NCBI RefSeq assembly: GCF_013317235.1
Contig: NZ_WLCM01000001.1
Coordinates: forward strand, 239,964 to 303,963
Reading direction: 5' to 3'
DNA: 64,000 bases
Source: Leisingera sp. ANG59
GTDB taxonomy: Bacteria; Pseudomonadota; Alphaproteobacteria; Rhodobacterales; Rhodobacteraceae
The notes below the pieces were generated by a model. The model was not told where the DNA came from, made no database searches, and saw nothing but the letters and a program-made list of their open reading frames with translations. This document shows, piece after piece, positions 9,332 to 17,453 of this stretch. Positions within the stretch are counted from its first letter, which is position 1. Each line of letters begins with the position of its first letter. Position numbers and translations under genes: made by a program.

Positions 9332-9817
9332 TCAGCTGTCAGAGGGGGCCGGGCGCAGGCCGGTTTCCACAAGCATGCCGCGGCGCTTGGCCTCGTAGTA
9401 GTAACCGCGCGAGTAATGCTTCACCGCCAGGTCCTGGCTGCCATCAGCCAGCAGCCAGGCGCCGCGCAGGTACTTCACGGAAAATTGCAGGTTGGTATCG
9501 GCATCCAGCAGTTCCTTGGGTTCGCCCTTGAACCCCATCGACCGCGCCGTCGCGGGAAGGATCTGCAGCAGCCCGTAGTAGGGGCGGTTCATCGCCTTGG
9601 GCCTGTGGGTGCTTTCGCGGACCGCCAGCCGGTGCACCAGGCTGCGCGGGACCTCGTAGTGGTCTGCCCAGTAGTTGATCTTCTGGCGCAGTTCCGGCGT
9701 CTCATTGGGGTAGAGCGGCGGGGCGGCTCTGGACACCTCCGGGGTGGAGGCGGTGCTGGCGCAGGCAGACAGCACTGCGGCAGCTAAAAAAAAGATCAAA
9801 GCGGTGCGGCGCGGCAT
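9332..9817 (-). CDS. Lytic transglycosylase lipoprotein (SLT domain)
   Basis: This 161-residue protein starts MPRRTALIFFLAAAVLSACAS, a lipoprotein signal with lipobox LSAC, so it should be anchored to a membrane facing the periplasm. The rest is a compact soluble lytic transglycosylase domain: the catalytic glutamate in RLAVRESTHRP, the GLLQILPATARSMGF motif, NLQFSVKYLRG, and a final tyrosine-rich HYSRGYYYEAKRRG. Such enzymes cleave peptidoglycan glycan strands to 1,6-anhydro ends. An in-frame start 55 codons upstream exists, but it would bury the signal peptide. The ATG used has GGAGG four bases before it. Confidence 0.85.
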   Translation of the reverse strand: MPRRTALIFFLAAAVLSACASTASTPEVSRAAPPLYPNETPELRQKINYWADHYEVPRSLVHRLAVRESTHRPKAMNRPYYGLLQILPATARSMGFKGEPKELLDADTNLQFSVKYLRGAWLLADGSQDLAVKHYSRGYYYEAKRRGMLVETGLRPAPSDS

Positions 9818-10234
9818 GCGGCCTCCGATAACGGTTTCTGATGACGGCAGATTAGCCGCCCCGGCACGGGCTGCAATACAGCCAGTGCACGCCAGCGGCC
9901 GGAGCGGCGGGGAACCGCCATCACCGCGGGGGGAAACCGCCTGTTGCCCGATCGGCTCCGCGGCGGCCGGAAGGTGGTTCAAACTTTAATCATTAGACAT
10001 TTGTTAAATATGGCCGCCCACTACATATTGGGGGTGCGCATTGAGGCAGAAACAACCCTCAGGGCAGTATGCCCCTCACGCCTGGGGGGCAGCTGACCAC
10101 TTCGGGCAGAAGGGGACCGCGGCTGTTTCCCAAAATTTCGCGGTCCCTACAACGCCCGCGCAGCCCCAGAGACCCGCGGATTGCGCAGGCCGGCCAGGCA
10201 GATGCGCCCGCTTGGCGGCCGCAATCACGGACGC
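9818..10234. other. 417-bp non-coding stretch with hairpins and an AT-rich block
   Basis: No convincing gene is seen. An AT-rich block at 9979-10030 breaks the local GC content and contains TTGTTA (10001) and, 17 bases on, CATATT, a weak plus-strand promoter candidate. Downstream are GGGCA/TGCCC and a nine-base inverted repeat GGGACCGCG (10113) / CGCGGTCCC (10139) with a 17-base loop. No T tract follows. An untranslated RNA is possible but unproven. Confidence 0.35.
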
Positions 10235-10426
10235 TCAGACAGGTTTCTGCATGGCTTCTGCCGGTGTCTTGAACAGGCTTTTTTCCGGTGCAAGCAGCCC
10301 GGCAGGCACCAGCTCTGACACCGCTTCGGTCCTGAAGTCCGGCCGGTCGAACCGGTGGCCCCGCAGCAATCGGAACAACAGCCGCCGGCGCAGCGCCAGC
10401 TCCTCACTTTCCAATGCGTCCAGCAT
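10235..10426 (-). CDS. Hypothetical protein, 63 aa
   Basis: This small charged protein starts MLDALESEELALRRRLLFRLL and contains FDRPDFRTEAVSELV; there is no signal or membrane segment. The start is supported by AAAGGGGG seven bases upstream on this strand. Longer in-frame extensions exist but have no ribosome binding site. It lies downstream of the ribosomal operon on the same strand, separated by that operon's terminator. I do not recognise a family; the reading frame and ribosome binding site are the only evidence. Confidence 0.5.
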   Translation of the reverse strand: MLDALESEELALRRRLLFRLLRGHRFDRPDFRTEAVSELVPAGLLAPEKSLFKTPAEAMQKPV

Positions 10427-10551
10427 GGCGCATCCCCCTTTCTCACTCCACACAGGAAGTATTCTTGCGGAATACGGCAAACAGATGGTTATTTGGGGGC
10501 GGGGATTTCCGTGCAATTTGGCGCGTCTTTTCAAACTCCGCGCGAGCAATG

Positions 10552-10579
10552 AAAAAGGCCGCCCATCAGGCGGCCTTTC
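10552..10579 (-). terminator. Terminator of the rpsF-rpsR-rplI operon
   Basis: Read on the minus strand, AAAGGCCGCC-TGAT-GGGCGGCC is followed by TTTTTC. It lies 25 bp after the rplI stop. Confidence 0.85.
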
Positions 10580-10604
10580 CCGTGTCTCACTGTCCTGATG
10601 AGGA

Positions 10605-11213
10605 TCAGTTGGTTTCTTCGCCAGCGGCTTCGGCCGGTGCTTCGTCGTCGTCGGACGCAGCAGAGCCGATGTCGTCGAACAGTTCGGAGATTTCGAATTC
10701 CGCAGCGGCTTCCTCTTCGGCGGCCAGCTCCTGGATCGATTTGCCCGATGCCTGCAGCTCGGCTTCCTCTGCGGAGCGGGCCACGTTCAGCTTGATTTCG
10801 ACTTCCACTTCCGGGTGCAGTTTCACGGCGACCGAATGCAGGCCCAGTTCCTTGATCGGGTGGATCAGGGCGACCTGTTTCTTGTCGACCGAGAAGCCGT
10901 CCGCGGTTGCAGCGTCAGCCGCGTCGCGCGGGGTGACCGAGCCGTACAGCGCGCCCGCGTCCGAAGCGGAGCGAATCACGATGAACTGCTGGCCGTCCAG
11001 CTTCTCTGCCAGAGCCTCGGCCTCTTTCTTGGTCTCCAGGTTGCGCGCTTCCAGCTGCGCTTTCTGGGCCTCGAAGGCGGCGATGTTGGACTCGGAGGCG
11101 GTTTTTGCCTTGCCCTGCGGCAGCAGGAAGTTGCGGGCGAACCCGGGCTTCACGTCAACGACGTCGCCCATCTGGCCCAGCTTTGCAACGCGCTCAAGAA
11201 GGATAACTTGCAT
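10605..11213 (-). CDS. rplI: Ribosomal protein L9 (bL9)
   Basis: bL9 is a large-subunit protein that binds 23S rRNA. The N-terminal rRNA-binding domain is clear ([34 protein letters not shown]), followed by the long central helix rich in E, K and A, and the C-terminal domain ([28 protein letters not shown]). At 202 residues it is about 50 longer than E. coli L9. The extra is a highly acidic low-complexity tail (residues about 165-202), an extension common in Rhodobacteraceae. It is the last gene of the S6-S18-L9 operon, 12 bp after rpsR. Confidence 0.97.
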   Translation of the reverse strand: MQVILLERVAKLGQMGDVVDVKPGFARNFLLPQGKAKTASESNIAAFEAQKAQLEARNLETKKEAEALAEKLDGQQFIVIRSASDAGALYGSVTPRDAADAATADGFSVDKKQVALIHPIKELGLHSVAVKLHPEVEVEIKLNVARSAEEAELQASGKSIQELAAEEEAAAEFEISELFDDIGSAASDDDEAPAEAAGEETN

Positions 11214-11225
11214 CTGCTTATCTCC

Positions 11226-11453
11226 TTACTTCACGGCGTAGGGCAGCAGGGCGAGGAAGCGGGCGCGCTTGATAGCACGGGCCAGCTCACGCTGCTTCTT
11301 TGCCGAAACGGCGGTGATGCGCGAAGGCACGATCTTGCCGCGCTCAGAGATGTAGCGCTGCAGCAGACGGGTGTCCTTGTAGTCGATCTTCGGCGCATTT
11401 TCACCCGAGAACGGGCAAACCTTGCGGCGGCGGAAAAACGGTTTGGCTGCCAT
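11226..11453 (-). CDS. rpsR: Ribosomal protein S18 (bS18)
   Basis: This 75-residue basic protein of the 30S platform binds next to S6. It has the family's RRRKVCPFS start, [50 protein letters not shown], and normal length. It lies between rpsF and rplI with short spacers, the standard bacterial order, and is presumably cotranscribed from the promoter upstream of rpsF. Confidence 0.98.
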   Translation of the reverse strand: MAAKPFFRRRKVCPFSGENAPKIDYKDTRLLQRYISERGKIVPSRITAVSAKKQRELARAIKRARFLALLPYAVK

Positions 11454-11481
11454 GATTTAGCGTCCTTTTCTCAAGCGTTGA

Positions 11482-11835
11482 TCAGCGGCGCTCACGGCGT
11501 TCGCCGCGTTCGTCGCGCTTCTGCATCTGGACCGAAGGGCCCTCGGCGTGCTCGTCGACCTTGATGGTCAGGACGCGCATCACGTCATCATGCAGACGCA
11601 TCAGGCGCTCCATTTCCTGCACGGCGGCCGACGGTGCGTCGGTGCGCAGGAAGGCATAGTGGCCCTTGCGGTTCTTGTTGATCTTGTAGGCCATGGTCTT
11701 GACGCCCCAGTACTCCTGGTCGACCAGCTTGCCGCCGTTGTCGGACAGAACAGCACCGAAATGTTCGATGAGGCCTTCAGCTTGCGAGTTGGACAGGTCC
11801 TGACGCGCAATCATGACATGCTCATAGAGTGGCAT
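11482..11835 (-). CDS. rpsF: Ribosomal protein S6 (bS6)
   Basis: bS6 is a 30S platform protein that pairs with S18. The ferredoxin-like fold is clear: MPLYEHVMIARQDLS at the first strand, WGVKTMAYKINKNRKGHYAFLR in the middle, and a basic Arg/Glu-rich tail (KRDERGERRERR) at the end. The length of 117 residues is slightly long because of this tail. It is the first gene of the operon. The ATG is preceded by AGGAG. The 5' leader is about 100 bases, room for autoregulation by S6:S18, though I could not verify such a structure. Confidence 0.97.
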   Translation of the reverse strand: MPLYEHVMIARQDLSNSQAEGLIEHFGAVLSDNGGKLVDQEYWGVKTMAYKINKNRKGHYAFLRTDAPSAAVQEMERLMRLHDDVMRVLTIKVDEHAEGPSVQMQKRDERGERRERR

Positions 11836-11944
11836 GCGAACTCCTGTTTGTGTCTAGGCGCATTTCATAGACGGGGCATGTAACACTTCCGCTGCCCGGT
11901 CACGAGAGGCTGCGCGGATCGAAGAAGTCGCGGAAGCAGGGCCT

Positions 11945-11972
11945 CCTATACAGGCTGCGGCCGAAAGAGCAA
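11945..11972 (-). promoter_or_regulatory. rpsF: Candidate promoter of the ribosomal operon
   Basis: On the minus strand TTGCTC is followed after 16 bases by TATAGG, about 110 bp upstream of rpsF. The layout (TTGCxx-N16-TATAGG) is the same as that upstream of acpP at 19046, which makes both a little more credible. Confidence 0.4.
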
Positions 11973-12063
11973 GGCAAAAGGGCTTTTTGCGATGGCTTGC
12001 ATGGCCCGCCGCGGCAAAACCGCAAGCCTGCCCCATTGCTGCCTCAATGCAGGGCTTCACTCC

Positions 12064-12079
12064 TTAACCAAGCCTTAAC
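12064..12079 (+). promoter_or_regulatory. CtrA-type box (TTAA-N7-TTAAC)
   Basis: The sequence TTAACCAAGCCTTAAC matches the classical alphaproteobacterial CtrA consensus TTAA-N7-TTAAC exactly. It lies 84 bp upstream of the membrane protein gene at 12163 and on the far side of the divergent rpsF promoter. Regulation by CtrA is inferred from the motif only. Confidence 0.5.
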
Positions 12080-12162
12080 GCGGTTGAAGACGCGGCGGCG
12101 GCTTCCCGGGACGGGAGCTACAGCAAGGCAGCAGAAACAGACCGCAGCAGAAGGGCAGTCAA

Positions 12163-12696
12163 ATGGCCGTGACAGACCACACCCCGCCGCAGATTTCCGG
12201 GATGCCGGGCGCCCGGGCGCTTAGTGCGATTTCAGTCGCGGAGCCGCTGCGCCTGCGGTTTCAGGCAAACTGGAAGGTGCGGGTGGCGATGTTCCGGCTG
12301 CTGGGCGCGGCGATGATCCTCAGTTCCGCCGGGCTGTGGCTGGTCCAGGGGGCCGGGTCCGACCCGGAAATGAACCTGCTCCGCTTTGGCGTCTCCATTG
12401 CCTTCCTGCTGGCCGGCGTGGTGCTGATGACCGCGCATGAGCCCGCGGCCCGGCCCGAAGCCTGTTTCGATCCGGTCCGCCGCGAGCTGCGGATTCTGAA
12501 ACACGACGCCCAGGGCTGCCCGCGCACGGTTCTGCGCCGCAGCTACGACTCGCTGGGCGCGGCGCGGCTGACCGGCAGCGCGGTGCAGCTTTTCGAGGAT
12601 GACGGCAGCCTGCTGATCGAACTTCCGCTGGGCACCGCCGCAATCCGCGGCCAGCTGCGCGACCAGCTCAGCGGCGCGGTGAAGATCCTGACCTGA
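12163..12696 (+). CDS. Hypothetical membrane protein, CtrA-box downstream gene
   Basis: This 177-residue protein has two hydrophobic segments, about residues 43-65 (FRLLGAAMILSSAGLWLVQG) and 73-92 (LLRFGVSIAFLLAGVVLM), separated by a short loop. A soluble C-terminal domain of about 80 residues includes CFDPVRRELRIL, LRRSYDSLG and a final LRDQLSGAVKIL. The topology resembles small membrane-anchored proteins with a PH-like beta domain, but that is inference. It is monocistronic, bounded by a CtrA-type box and a terminator. I do not recognise a named family. Confidence 0.7.
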   Translation: MAVTDHTPPQISGMPGARALSAISVAEPLRLRFQANWKVRVAMFRLLGAAMILSSAGLWLVQGAGSDPEMNLLRFGVSIAFLLAGVVLMTAHEPAARPEACFDPVRRELRILKHDAQGCPRTVLRRSYDSLGAARLTGSAVQLFEDDGSLLIELPLGTAAIRGQLRDQLSGAVKILT

Positions 12697-12723
12697 ACCA
12701 CCATCACATTTGCGCGAGACCGG

Positions 12724-12748
12724 ACCCGGCTGCCTGCAGCCGGGTTTT
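12724..12748 (+). terminator. Rho-independent terminator
   Basis: A perfect stem ACCCGGCTGC / GCAGCCGGGT with a two-base centre is followed by TTTT, 28 bp after the membrane protein gene. Confidence 0.85.
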
Positions 12749-12851
12749 GTGTTCGCGCGCTCACAGATAGTGTTGGTTTTTGCGGGCTTCCAATCCGCGG
12801 GCCAAATGCCACATCTTTTGCCACAACATTCATTCAGACGGAGCCTACCCC

Positions 12852-13433
12852 ATGAAAAAGACCCTGCTTGCCGCCGCCCTGTTCAGCGCGGCTGCCACCA
12901 GCGCCTTTGCCGTTCAAGCACCTGAGAAATACGTGCTGGACGCCAGCCACAGCCAGATCCTGTTCAGCTACAACCACCTCGGCTACTCAACCACATGGGG
13001 CATGTTCTCGGGGTTCGAGGGCGAGATCCAGTTCGACCAGGATAACCCGGCGGCCTCCAGCGTCTCGGTCTCAATGCCGCTCAGCTCGATGTTCACCGGC
13101 TGGCAGGCCCGGTTCGACCACTTCATGACCAAGGATTTCTTCGACGCAACCGAGGATGAGACCGTCAGCTTCACCTCCACCGGCATCGAGGTGACCGGCG
13201 ACACCACCGCCAAGATCACCGGCGACCTGACTCTGAACGGCATCACCAAGCCGGTGGTGCTGGACGCCAAGCTGAACCAGGCGGGCGAGCATCCGATGGC
13301 CAAGAAGCCCTGGGCCGGTTTCGATGCCACCGCCACCGTGCTGCGCTCCGACTACAACCTGGGCCAGTTCGCGCCCTTCGTCAGCGACGAGGTGCAGATC
13401 CAGATCTCGATCGAGGCGATGAAAGCGGAGTAA
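12852..13433 (+). CDS. YceI family periplasmic protein 1
   Basis: This 193-residue exported protein has a signal peptide (MKKTLLAAALFSAAATSAFA) and a YceI lipocalin-like barrel: YVLDASHSQILFSYNHLGYS, SSVSVSMPLSSM, DFFDATEDETVSFTSTGIEV, and TGDLTLNGITKPVVLDAKL. YceI proteins bind polyprenoid or lipid ligands in the periplasm; the in vivo ligand here is unknown. The paralogue 145 bp downstream is highly similar, and both genes are preceded by the shared sequence CACATTTGCGCGA plus a terminator hairpin. This suggests a tandem duplication that included upstream DNA. Confidence 0.93.
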   Translation: MKKTLLAAALFSAAATSAFAVQAPEKYVLDASHSQILFSYNHLGYSTTWGMFSGFEGEIQFDQDNPAASSVSVSMPLSSMFTGWQARFDHFMTKDFFDATEDETVSFTSTGIEVTGDTTAKITGDLTLNGITKPVVLDAKLNQAGEHPMAKKPWAGFDATATVLRSDYNLGQFAPFVSDEVQIQISIEAMKAE

Positions 13434-13459
13434 CCCCGCTTCACATTTGCGCGACTTTA

Positions 13460-13494
13460 CACCCGGTCAGGCTCTGGCCGGGTGTTTTGTTTTT
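13460..13494 (+). terminator. Rho-independent terminator between yceI paralogues
   Basis: The stem CACCCGGTC / GGCCGGGTG (one G-U pair) with a seven-base loop is followed by TTTTGTTTTT, 27 bp after the first yceI-like gene. Confidence 0.85.
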
Positions 13495-13578
13495 GCACCC
13501 TTGGTAGATGTGGTCGGGCGGGTGCCCGAGGCCGGGGCAGTTCCGCTGTCAGTTGATTAGTTACATGGAGTTTTGCCA

Positions 13579-14154
13579 ATGAGATCCTGTCTGTTCGCTG
13601 CTGTCATAGCCGCCTCCGCTTCCGCGGCGGCCGCCGCACCTGAGAAATACCTTCTGGACCCTTCCCACAGCCAGGTCGTGTTTTCGTATAATCACCTGGG
13701 CTATTCGACCACCACCAGCATGTTCGCCGGTTTTGAGGGGGAAATCATGTTCGACCAGGAGGATCCTGCCGCCTCAAGCGTGTCGGTGACGATCCCGCTG
13801 GCATCGATGATGACGGGATGGGAACCCCGGCACAAGGACCTGATGTCGGAAAACTTCTTCAATGCTTCCGGGGGCGAGACGATCACATTCCAGTCCACCA
13901 GCATCGAAGTGACAGGCGGCACCACTGCCAATATAACCGGCGATCTGACCATAAACGGCGTGACCAAGCCGGTGGTGCTGGACGCCAAGCTGAACCAGGT
14001 GGGCGAGCACCCGATGGCCAATAAACCCTGGGCCGGGTTCGATGCGACGGCCACTCTGCTGCGGTCGGATTTCGGTGTGGGCGCTGCCGTTCCCTTTGTC
14101 GGCGACGAGGTCAGCATCAGGATCTCGATCGAGGCGATGAAGGCCGACGGCTAA
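13579..14154 (+). CDS. YceI family periplasmic protein 2
   Basis: This 191-residue paralogue of the preceding gene has a signal peptide MRSCLFAAVIAASASAAAAA and the same barrel landmarks (YLLDPSHSQVVFSYNHLGYS, GVTKPVVLDAKLNQVGEHPM, WAGFDATATLLRSD). The ATG at 13579 follows GGAG by eight bases; a TTG six bases earlier is less likely. Identity with the upstream copy is highest in the middle and the C-terminal third. The separate terminator between them implies separate transcription. Ligand specificity may differ, which cannot be seen here. Confidence 0.93.
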   Translation: MRSCLFAAVIAASASAAAAAPEKYLLDPSHSQVVFSYNHLGYSTTTSMFAGFEGEIMFDQEDPAASSVSVTIPLASMMTGWEPRHKDLMSENFFNASGGETITFQSTSIEVTGGTTANITGDLTINGVTKPVVLDAKLNQVGEHPMANKPWAGFDATATLLRSDFGVGAAVPFVGDEVSIRISIEAMKADG

Positions 14155-14326
14155 ACCCTCGGCCGCCTGAGTGTGCTTCCAGCCGCTGGCTCCGGACGGG
14201 CCGGCGGCTGTCTGTTGCCCGGTCTGCGCGCACCTCCCCAAACTGTGACCGGGGTTCACTGGCGTTTCCGGGGCCGGAGGCGCAGACTGAATGCGGCCCA
14301 TCCGGCCACTTCGGAAAGGAGGCACC

Positions 14327-14659
14327 ATGTTCCGCTTCGGCCTGTTCACTTCAGCCGCCGCGGCCCTGGCCCTTGCAGCAAACCTGGCCTATACTCCGCC
14401 TGCTGCAGCCCATGGTTCTGACGCAGATGCAGCCCGTGCCATTGCCGGCATCGTGGCACTTGGCATCATTCTAAAGAGCCTGGACAACGACCGGGACCGC
14501 CACCGCGGCCGCGTCTATTACCACCAGCCTAGACAGTATTACGGCCACCACGGCGCCCGCCGCCATCACCACGCGGGCCGTGACCGGCACCATTTCCGCC
14601 GCCACGGCGGCCACCGGCACCGCTCGCGCCACGGCGGGTACTACTACCACCGGCACTAA
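14327..14659 (+). CDS. Exported His/Arg/Tyr-rich protein
   Basis: This 110-residue protein has a signal peptide (MFRFGLFTSAAAALALAANL, cleavage near AAAHG). A short hydrophobic segment follows (RAIAGIVALGIILKSL), then a C-terminal half made almost only of His, Arg, Gly and Tyr, with 16 histidines overall and several HH or HHH runs. Such composition can bind metal ions such as nickel, zinc or copper, or coat polyanions; the function is not known. The ribosome binding site AAGGAGG is strong. It stands alone between the yceI pair and a minus-strand cytochrome gene. Confidence 0.7.
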   Translation: MFRFGLFTSAAAALALAANLAYTPPAAAHGSDADAARAIAGIVALGIILKSLDNDRDRHRGRVYYHQPRQYYGHHGARRHHHAGRDRHHFRRHGGHRHRSRHGGYYYHRH

Positions 14660-14746
14660 CCGGCACAAAGATGCGGCAGCAAGGAAACCCTGCTGAGCAG
14701 AAGGCAGGCGCAATTGTCTGCAGCAGGCCGCAGCGGCCGGCTTAAA

Positions 14747-14776
14747 CAGAAAGGCGCCGCGCGTCAGCGCGGCGCT
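14747..14776 (-). terminator. Terminator of the cytochrome b561-YceI gene
   Basis: On the minus strand the stem GCGCCGCGC-TGAC-GCGCGGCGC is followed by CTTTCTGTTT, 75 bp after the gene's stop. Confidence 0.7.
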
Positions 14777-14850
14777 AGGCCCAAGGCTGCCAGGGGGTGC
14801 CGGCACAGCCGGCGCATCCGCAGGCGCGGGAGCCCCCCGTATCCCCTCAG

Positions 14851-16098
14851 TCAGTCTGTGCGTTTCGCCTCAAGCTCGACCGCCACATCCACGGCAAAGG
14901 CCAGCGAGCTTTCATCCGGCAGGCTCTTGCCGATCCCGAAATCCAGCCGGTTCAGCGTCAGCCCGCCGGTCATCCTGGCGGTGTCCCCGTTCAGCTCCAG
15001 ATCGAAGGGCAGGGTGGCCGGCACCGTCTGGCCCTTGATGGTCAGCGTGCCAACAGCCTGATAGCCCTCCTCCAGCTTCACGATCTCCGCCTTGAACAGC
15101 GCGGTGGGGAAACTGGCGCTGTCGAAGTAATCCGCACCCATCGCCTGGCCCGCGACCGAGCCCAGCTCCAGCGACGGGATCGCGATGGCCACCTCCACAT
15201 CGCCGGCCGGGCCGGGGGCTGCGGGTTCCTCGAAATTGATCGCCGCGGCCCACTCGCCAAAGGTGCCATTGACGGCGCTGCCCATCTGGGTGACGGAAAT
15301 TCCCAGCTTGCCCGACTGCACCGCCCAGCTGCCTGCTGCGGTTTCCACCGGGTCAATGGCAACAACCGGGGCTGCGGTGCCGGTCTCCACGGCGCTCTTG
15401 CCGCCAAGCATGCCCAGCGCCGCACCTCCGCCCAGCACGCCTCCCCAGACCGCCAGCGCCGCCAGCACTGGCAGCAGGCTGTGCGCCTGTGCCGGCGGTT
15501 TGGGCAGTGAACCGCTGCCCGGCAGCATCCTGCGCAGGGTGGCATCGCGGTCAATGACATGATGCTTCAGCGCGCCGGCAATATGCAGCGCCAGCGCCAC
15601 CGCCAGCGTCCAGACCAGCAGCCAGTGCAGGCTGCCAAAGAAACCCGCCACTTGTTCGGACTTCGGCACAAGCGGCAGGCTCTGTCCGAACGGCCACCAG
15701 ATCGGCGCAAAGCCGGTTGTGGCCGCGTGATGGATCCAGCCGGTCAGCGGCACCGCCACCAGCGAGCCGTAGAGCAGCCAATGCACCATCTCCGCCGCCA
15801 GGGCTTCCGCCTTGCGGCCGGGGTGCAACAAGCCCGGTTTCGGCTGGCTCAGTGCCCACAGGATCCGCAGGAGCGCGGTAAAGAACACCGCCACCCCGAT
15901 GGTCTTATGCATGGAGAACAAGAGCGTTGCGCGCTCGATCACCGCCTGGCTGCCGTCAAACCCCGGGCTCTCGATCTCATGCGCCAGACCGTTGGCGAAA
16001 TAGCCCAGCGGAAAGGCCGAGAAGATCAGCAGCGCGGTCAGCCAGTGAAAGCCTTTGGCGACAGAGCCGTAAGAAGAAAACGTGTTGGTGCGGGACAT
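14851..16098 (-). CDS. Cytochrome b561 - YceI fusion protein
   Basis: This 415-residue protein joins two domains. Residues about 10-185 form a four-helix b-type cytochrome of the bacterial b561 family, with histidine-containing helices (AKGFHWLTALLIFSAFPLG, LLFSMHKTIGVAVFFTALL, VHWLLYGSLVAVPLTGW, SLHWLLVWTLAVALALHIAG) that would hold two haems. After a further hydrophobic helix, residues about 250-415 form a YceI domain (SGKLGISVTQMGSAVNGTFGEW, GTLTIKGQTVPATLPFDLEL). Electron transfer across the membrane to a quinone- or isoprenoid-like ligand held by YceI is a reasonable inference. The ATG (MSRTNTFSSYG) has AGGAA upstream; a 43-codon extension lacks support. Confidence 0.9.
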   Translation of the reverse strand: MSRTNTFSSYGSVAKGFHWLTALLIFSAFPLGYFANGLAHEIESPGFDGSQAVIERATLLFSMHKTIGVAVFFTALLRILWALSQPKPGLLHPGRKAEALAAEMVHWLLYGSLVAVPLTGWIHHAATTGFAPIWWPFGQSLPLVPKSEQVAGFFGSLHWLLVWTLAVALALHIAGALKHHVIDRDATLRRMLPGSGSLPKPPAQAHSLLPVLAALAVWGGVLGGGAALGMLGGKSAVETGTAAPVVAIDPVETAAGSWAVQSGKLGISVTQMGSAVNGTFGEWAAAINFEEPAAPGPAGDVEVAIAIPSLELGSVAGQAMGADYFDSASFPTALFKAEIVKLEEGYQAVGTLTIKGQTVPATLPFDLELNGDTARMTGGLTLNRLDFGIGKSLPDESSLAFAVDVAVELEAKRTD

Positions 16099-16283
16099 TG
16101 GGCGCAATTCCTGGTCAGGGTCCGGTTGCCCATAACCTAAACACGCCCGCCCCTGTTGCAACGCACGAGTGCTGTCCGCCCGCGCACAGGTTTCGTGCGC
16201 AGATTGCAGCACAGGGCCAGGGCCCAATCATCCTGTATCGCTGGTTTGTCTGATGTTGTTCCTGACAAGGCACAGTCCCGCAG

Positions 16284-16300
16284 GAATAGTGTCACTATTT
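16284..16300. promoter_or_regulatory. Inverted repeat, candidate operator
   Basis: AATAGTG-T-CACTATT is a perfect seven-base inverted repeat in the gap between the divergent cytochrome gene and fabD. A related element, GAATAGTGCTATTC, lies upstream of pdhA at 51811. Both share GAATAGTG followed by CTATT. The binding factor is unknown. Confidence 0.35.
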
Positions 16301-16517
16301 TAAGGGGCTGTAACGCAGCTCAGGGGCAAAATCAGTCAAATCCTGCTGACGCGTGAACCGCTGCAAAGCAGCGGCTTTGACCGCTTTGCATTGACCCTGC
16401 CAGTCCCGGCGCGCTCAAAACCTCTGCTTTATTGCCGTTCGCGCGCCGGACCCTGGCTTGTACGCGGGGGAAAGGGCGGGTACATCAGGCAAAACGCTAA
16501 AACGGACGAGGTCATCA

Positions 16518-17450
16518 ATGACGATCGCATTTGTGTTCCCCGGGCAGGGCGCCCAGACCATCGGCATGGGCAAGGCGCTGGCCGAGGCCTATCCGGCCGC
16601 CAAGGCCATCTTTGACGAGGTGGACAGCGCACTCGGGGAAAGCCTGAGCCAGCTGATCTGGGAGGGCGGCATTGAAACCCTGACCCTGACCCAGAATGCG
16701 CAGCCCGCCCTGATGGCCACTTCGATGGCCGCCATGCGCGCGCTGGAGGCCGAAGGCGTCACCATTGAGAAGGCATCCTTCGTGGCCGGCCACTCCTTGG
16801 GCGAATACTCCGCACTGGCCGCTGCCGGCGCCATTTCGGTTGCGGACACCGCCCGCCTGCTGCGCACCCGCGGCCTGGCGATGCAAAGCGCCGTGCCGGT
16901 GGGCGAGGGCGCCATGGCGGCGATCCTCGGCCTCGACCTCGACGCCGTGCGCGCGGTGGCCGAGGAAGCTGCGCAGGGCGAAGTCTGCCAGGCCGCCAAC
17001 GACAACGACCCCACCCAGGTGGTGGTCTCCGGCGCCAAGGCCGCGGTCGAACGCGCGGCTGAGATCGCCAAGGAGAAGGGCGCCAAGCGCGCGGTGATGC
17101 TGCCGGTGTCCGCCCCCTTCCACTGCGCCCTGATGCAGCCCGCCGCTGATGCGATGGCCGAGGCGCTGGCGGGCGTCGACATCAAATCCCCGGCGGTCCC
17201 GCTGATTGCCAACGTGCGCGCCGACGCCGTCACCAGTCCGGACGAAATCCGCCAGCTTCTGGTGGAGCAGGTCACCGGCTCCGTGCGCTGGCGCGAAAGC
17301 GTGCAGGCGATGGCGGCCAAGGGCGTCACCGAATTCTGGGAGATCGGCGCAGGCAAGGCGCTGTCGGGTATGATCCGCAAGATCGACCGCAACCTGGCTT
17401 GCCGCCAAGTCGGCACCCCCGAAGACGCCGCGGCCGCCGCCGGAGCGTAA
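16518..17450 (+). CDS. fabD: Malonyl-CoA:ACP transacylase
   Basis: FabD transfers malonyl from CoA to acyl carrier protein, the entry step of fatty acid elongation in the cytosol. The length of 310 residues is normal. The N-terminus AFVFPGQGAQTIGMGK, the nucleophile elbow AGHSLGEYSALAAAG (Ser near residue 92), the malonyl-binding arginine region LRTRGLAMQ, and the catalytic histidine in SAPFHCALM are all present. The ATG at 16518 starts the canonical sequence. It heads a block that continues through a lipoprotein gene to fabG and then acpP. Confidence 0.96.
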   Translation: MTIAFVFPGQGAQTIGMGKALAEAYPAAKAIFDEVDSALGESLSQLIWEGGIETLTLTQNAQPALMATSMAAMRALEAEGVTIEKASFVAGHSLGEYSALAAAGAISVADTARLLRTRGLAMQSAVPVGEGAMAAILGLDLDAVRAVAEEAAQGEVCQAANDNDPTQVVVSGAKAAVERAAEIAKEKGAKRAVMLPVSAPFHCALMQPAADAMAEALAGVDIKSPAVPLIANVRADAVTSPDEIRQLLVEQVTGSVRWRESVQAMAAKGVTEFWEIGAGKALSGMIRKIDRNLACRQVGTPEDAAAAAGA

Positions 17451-17453
17451 CCC

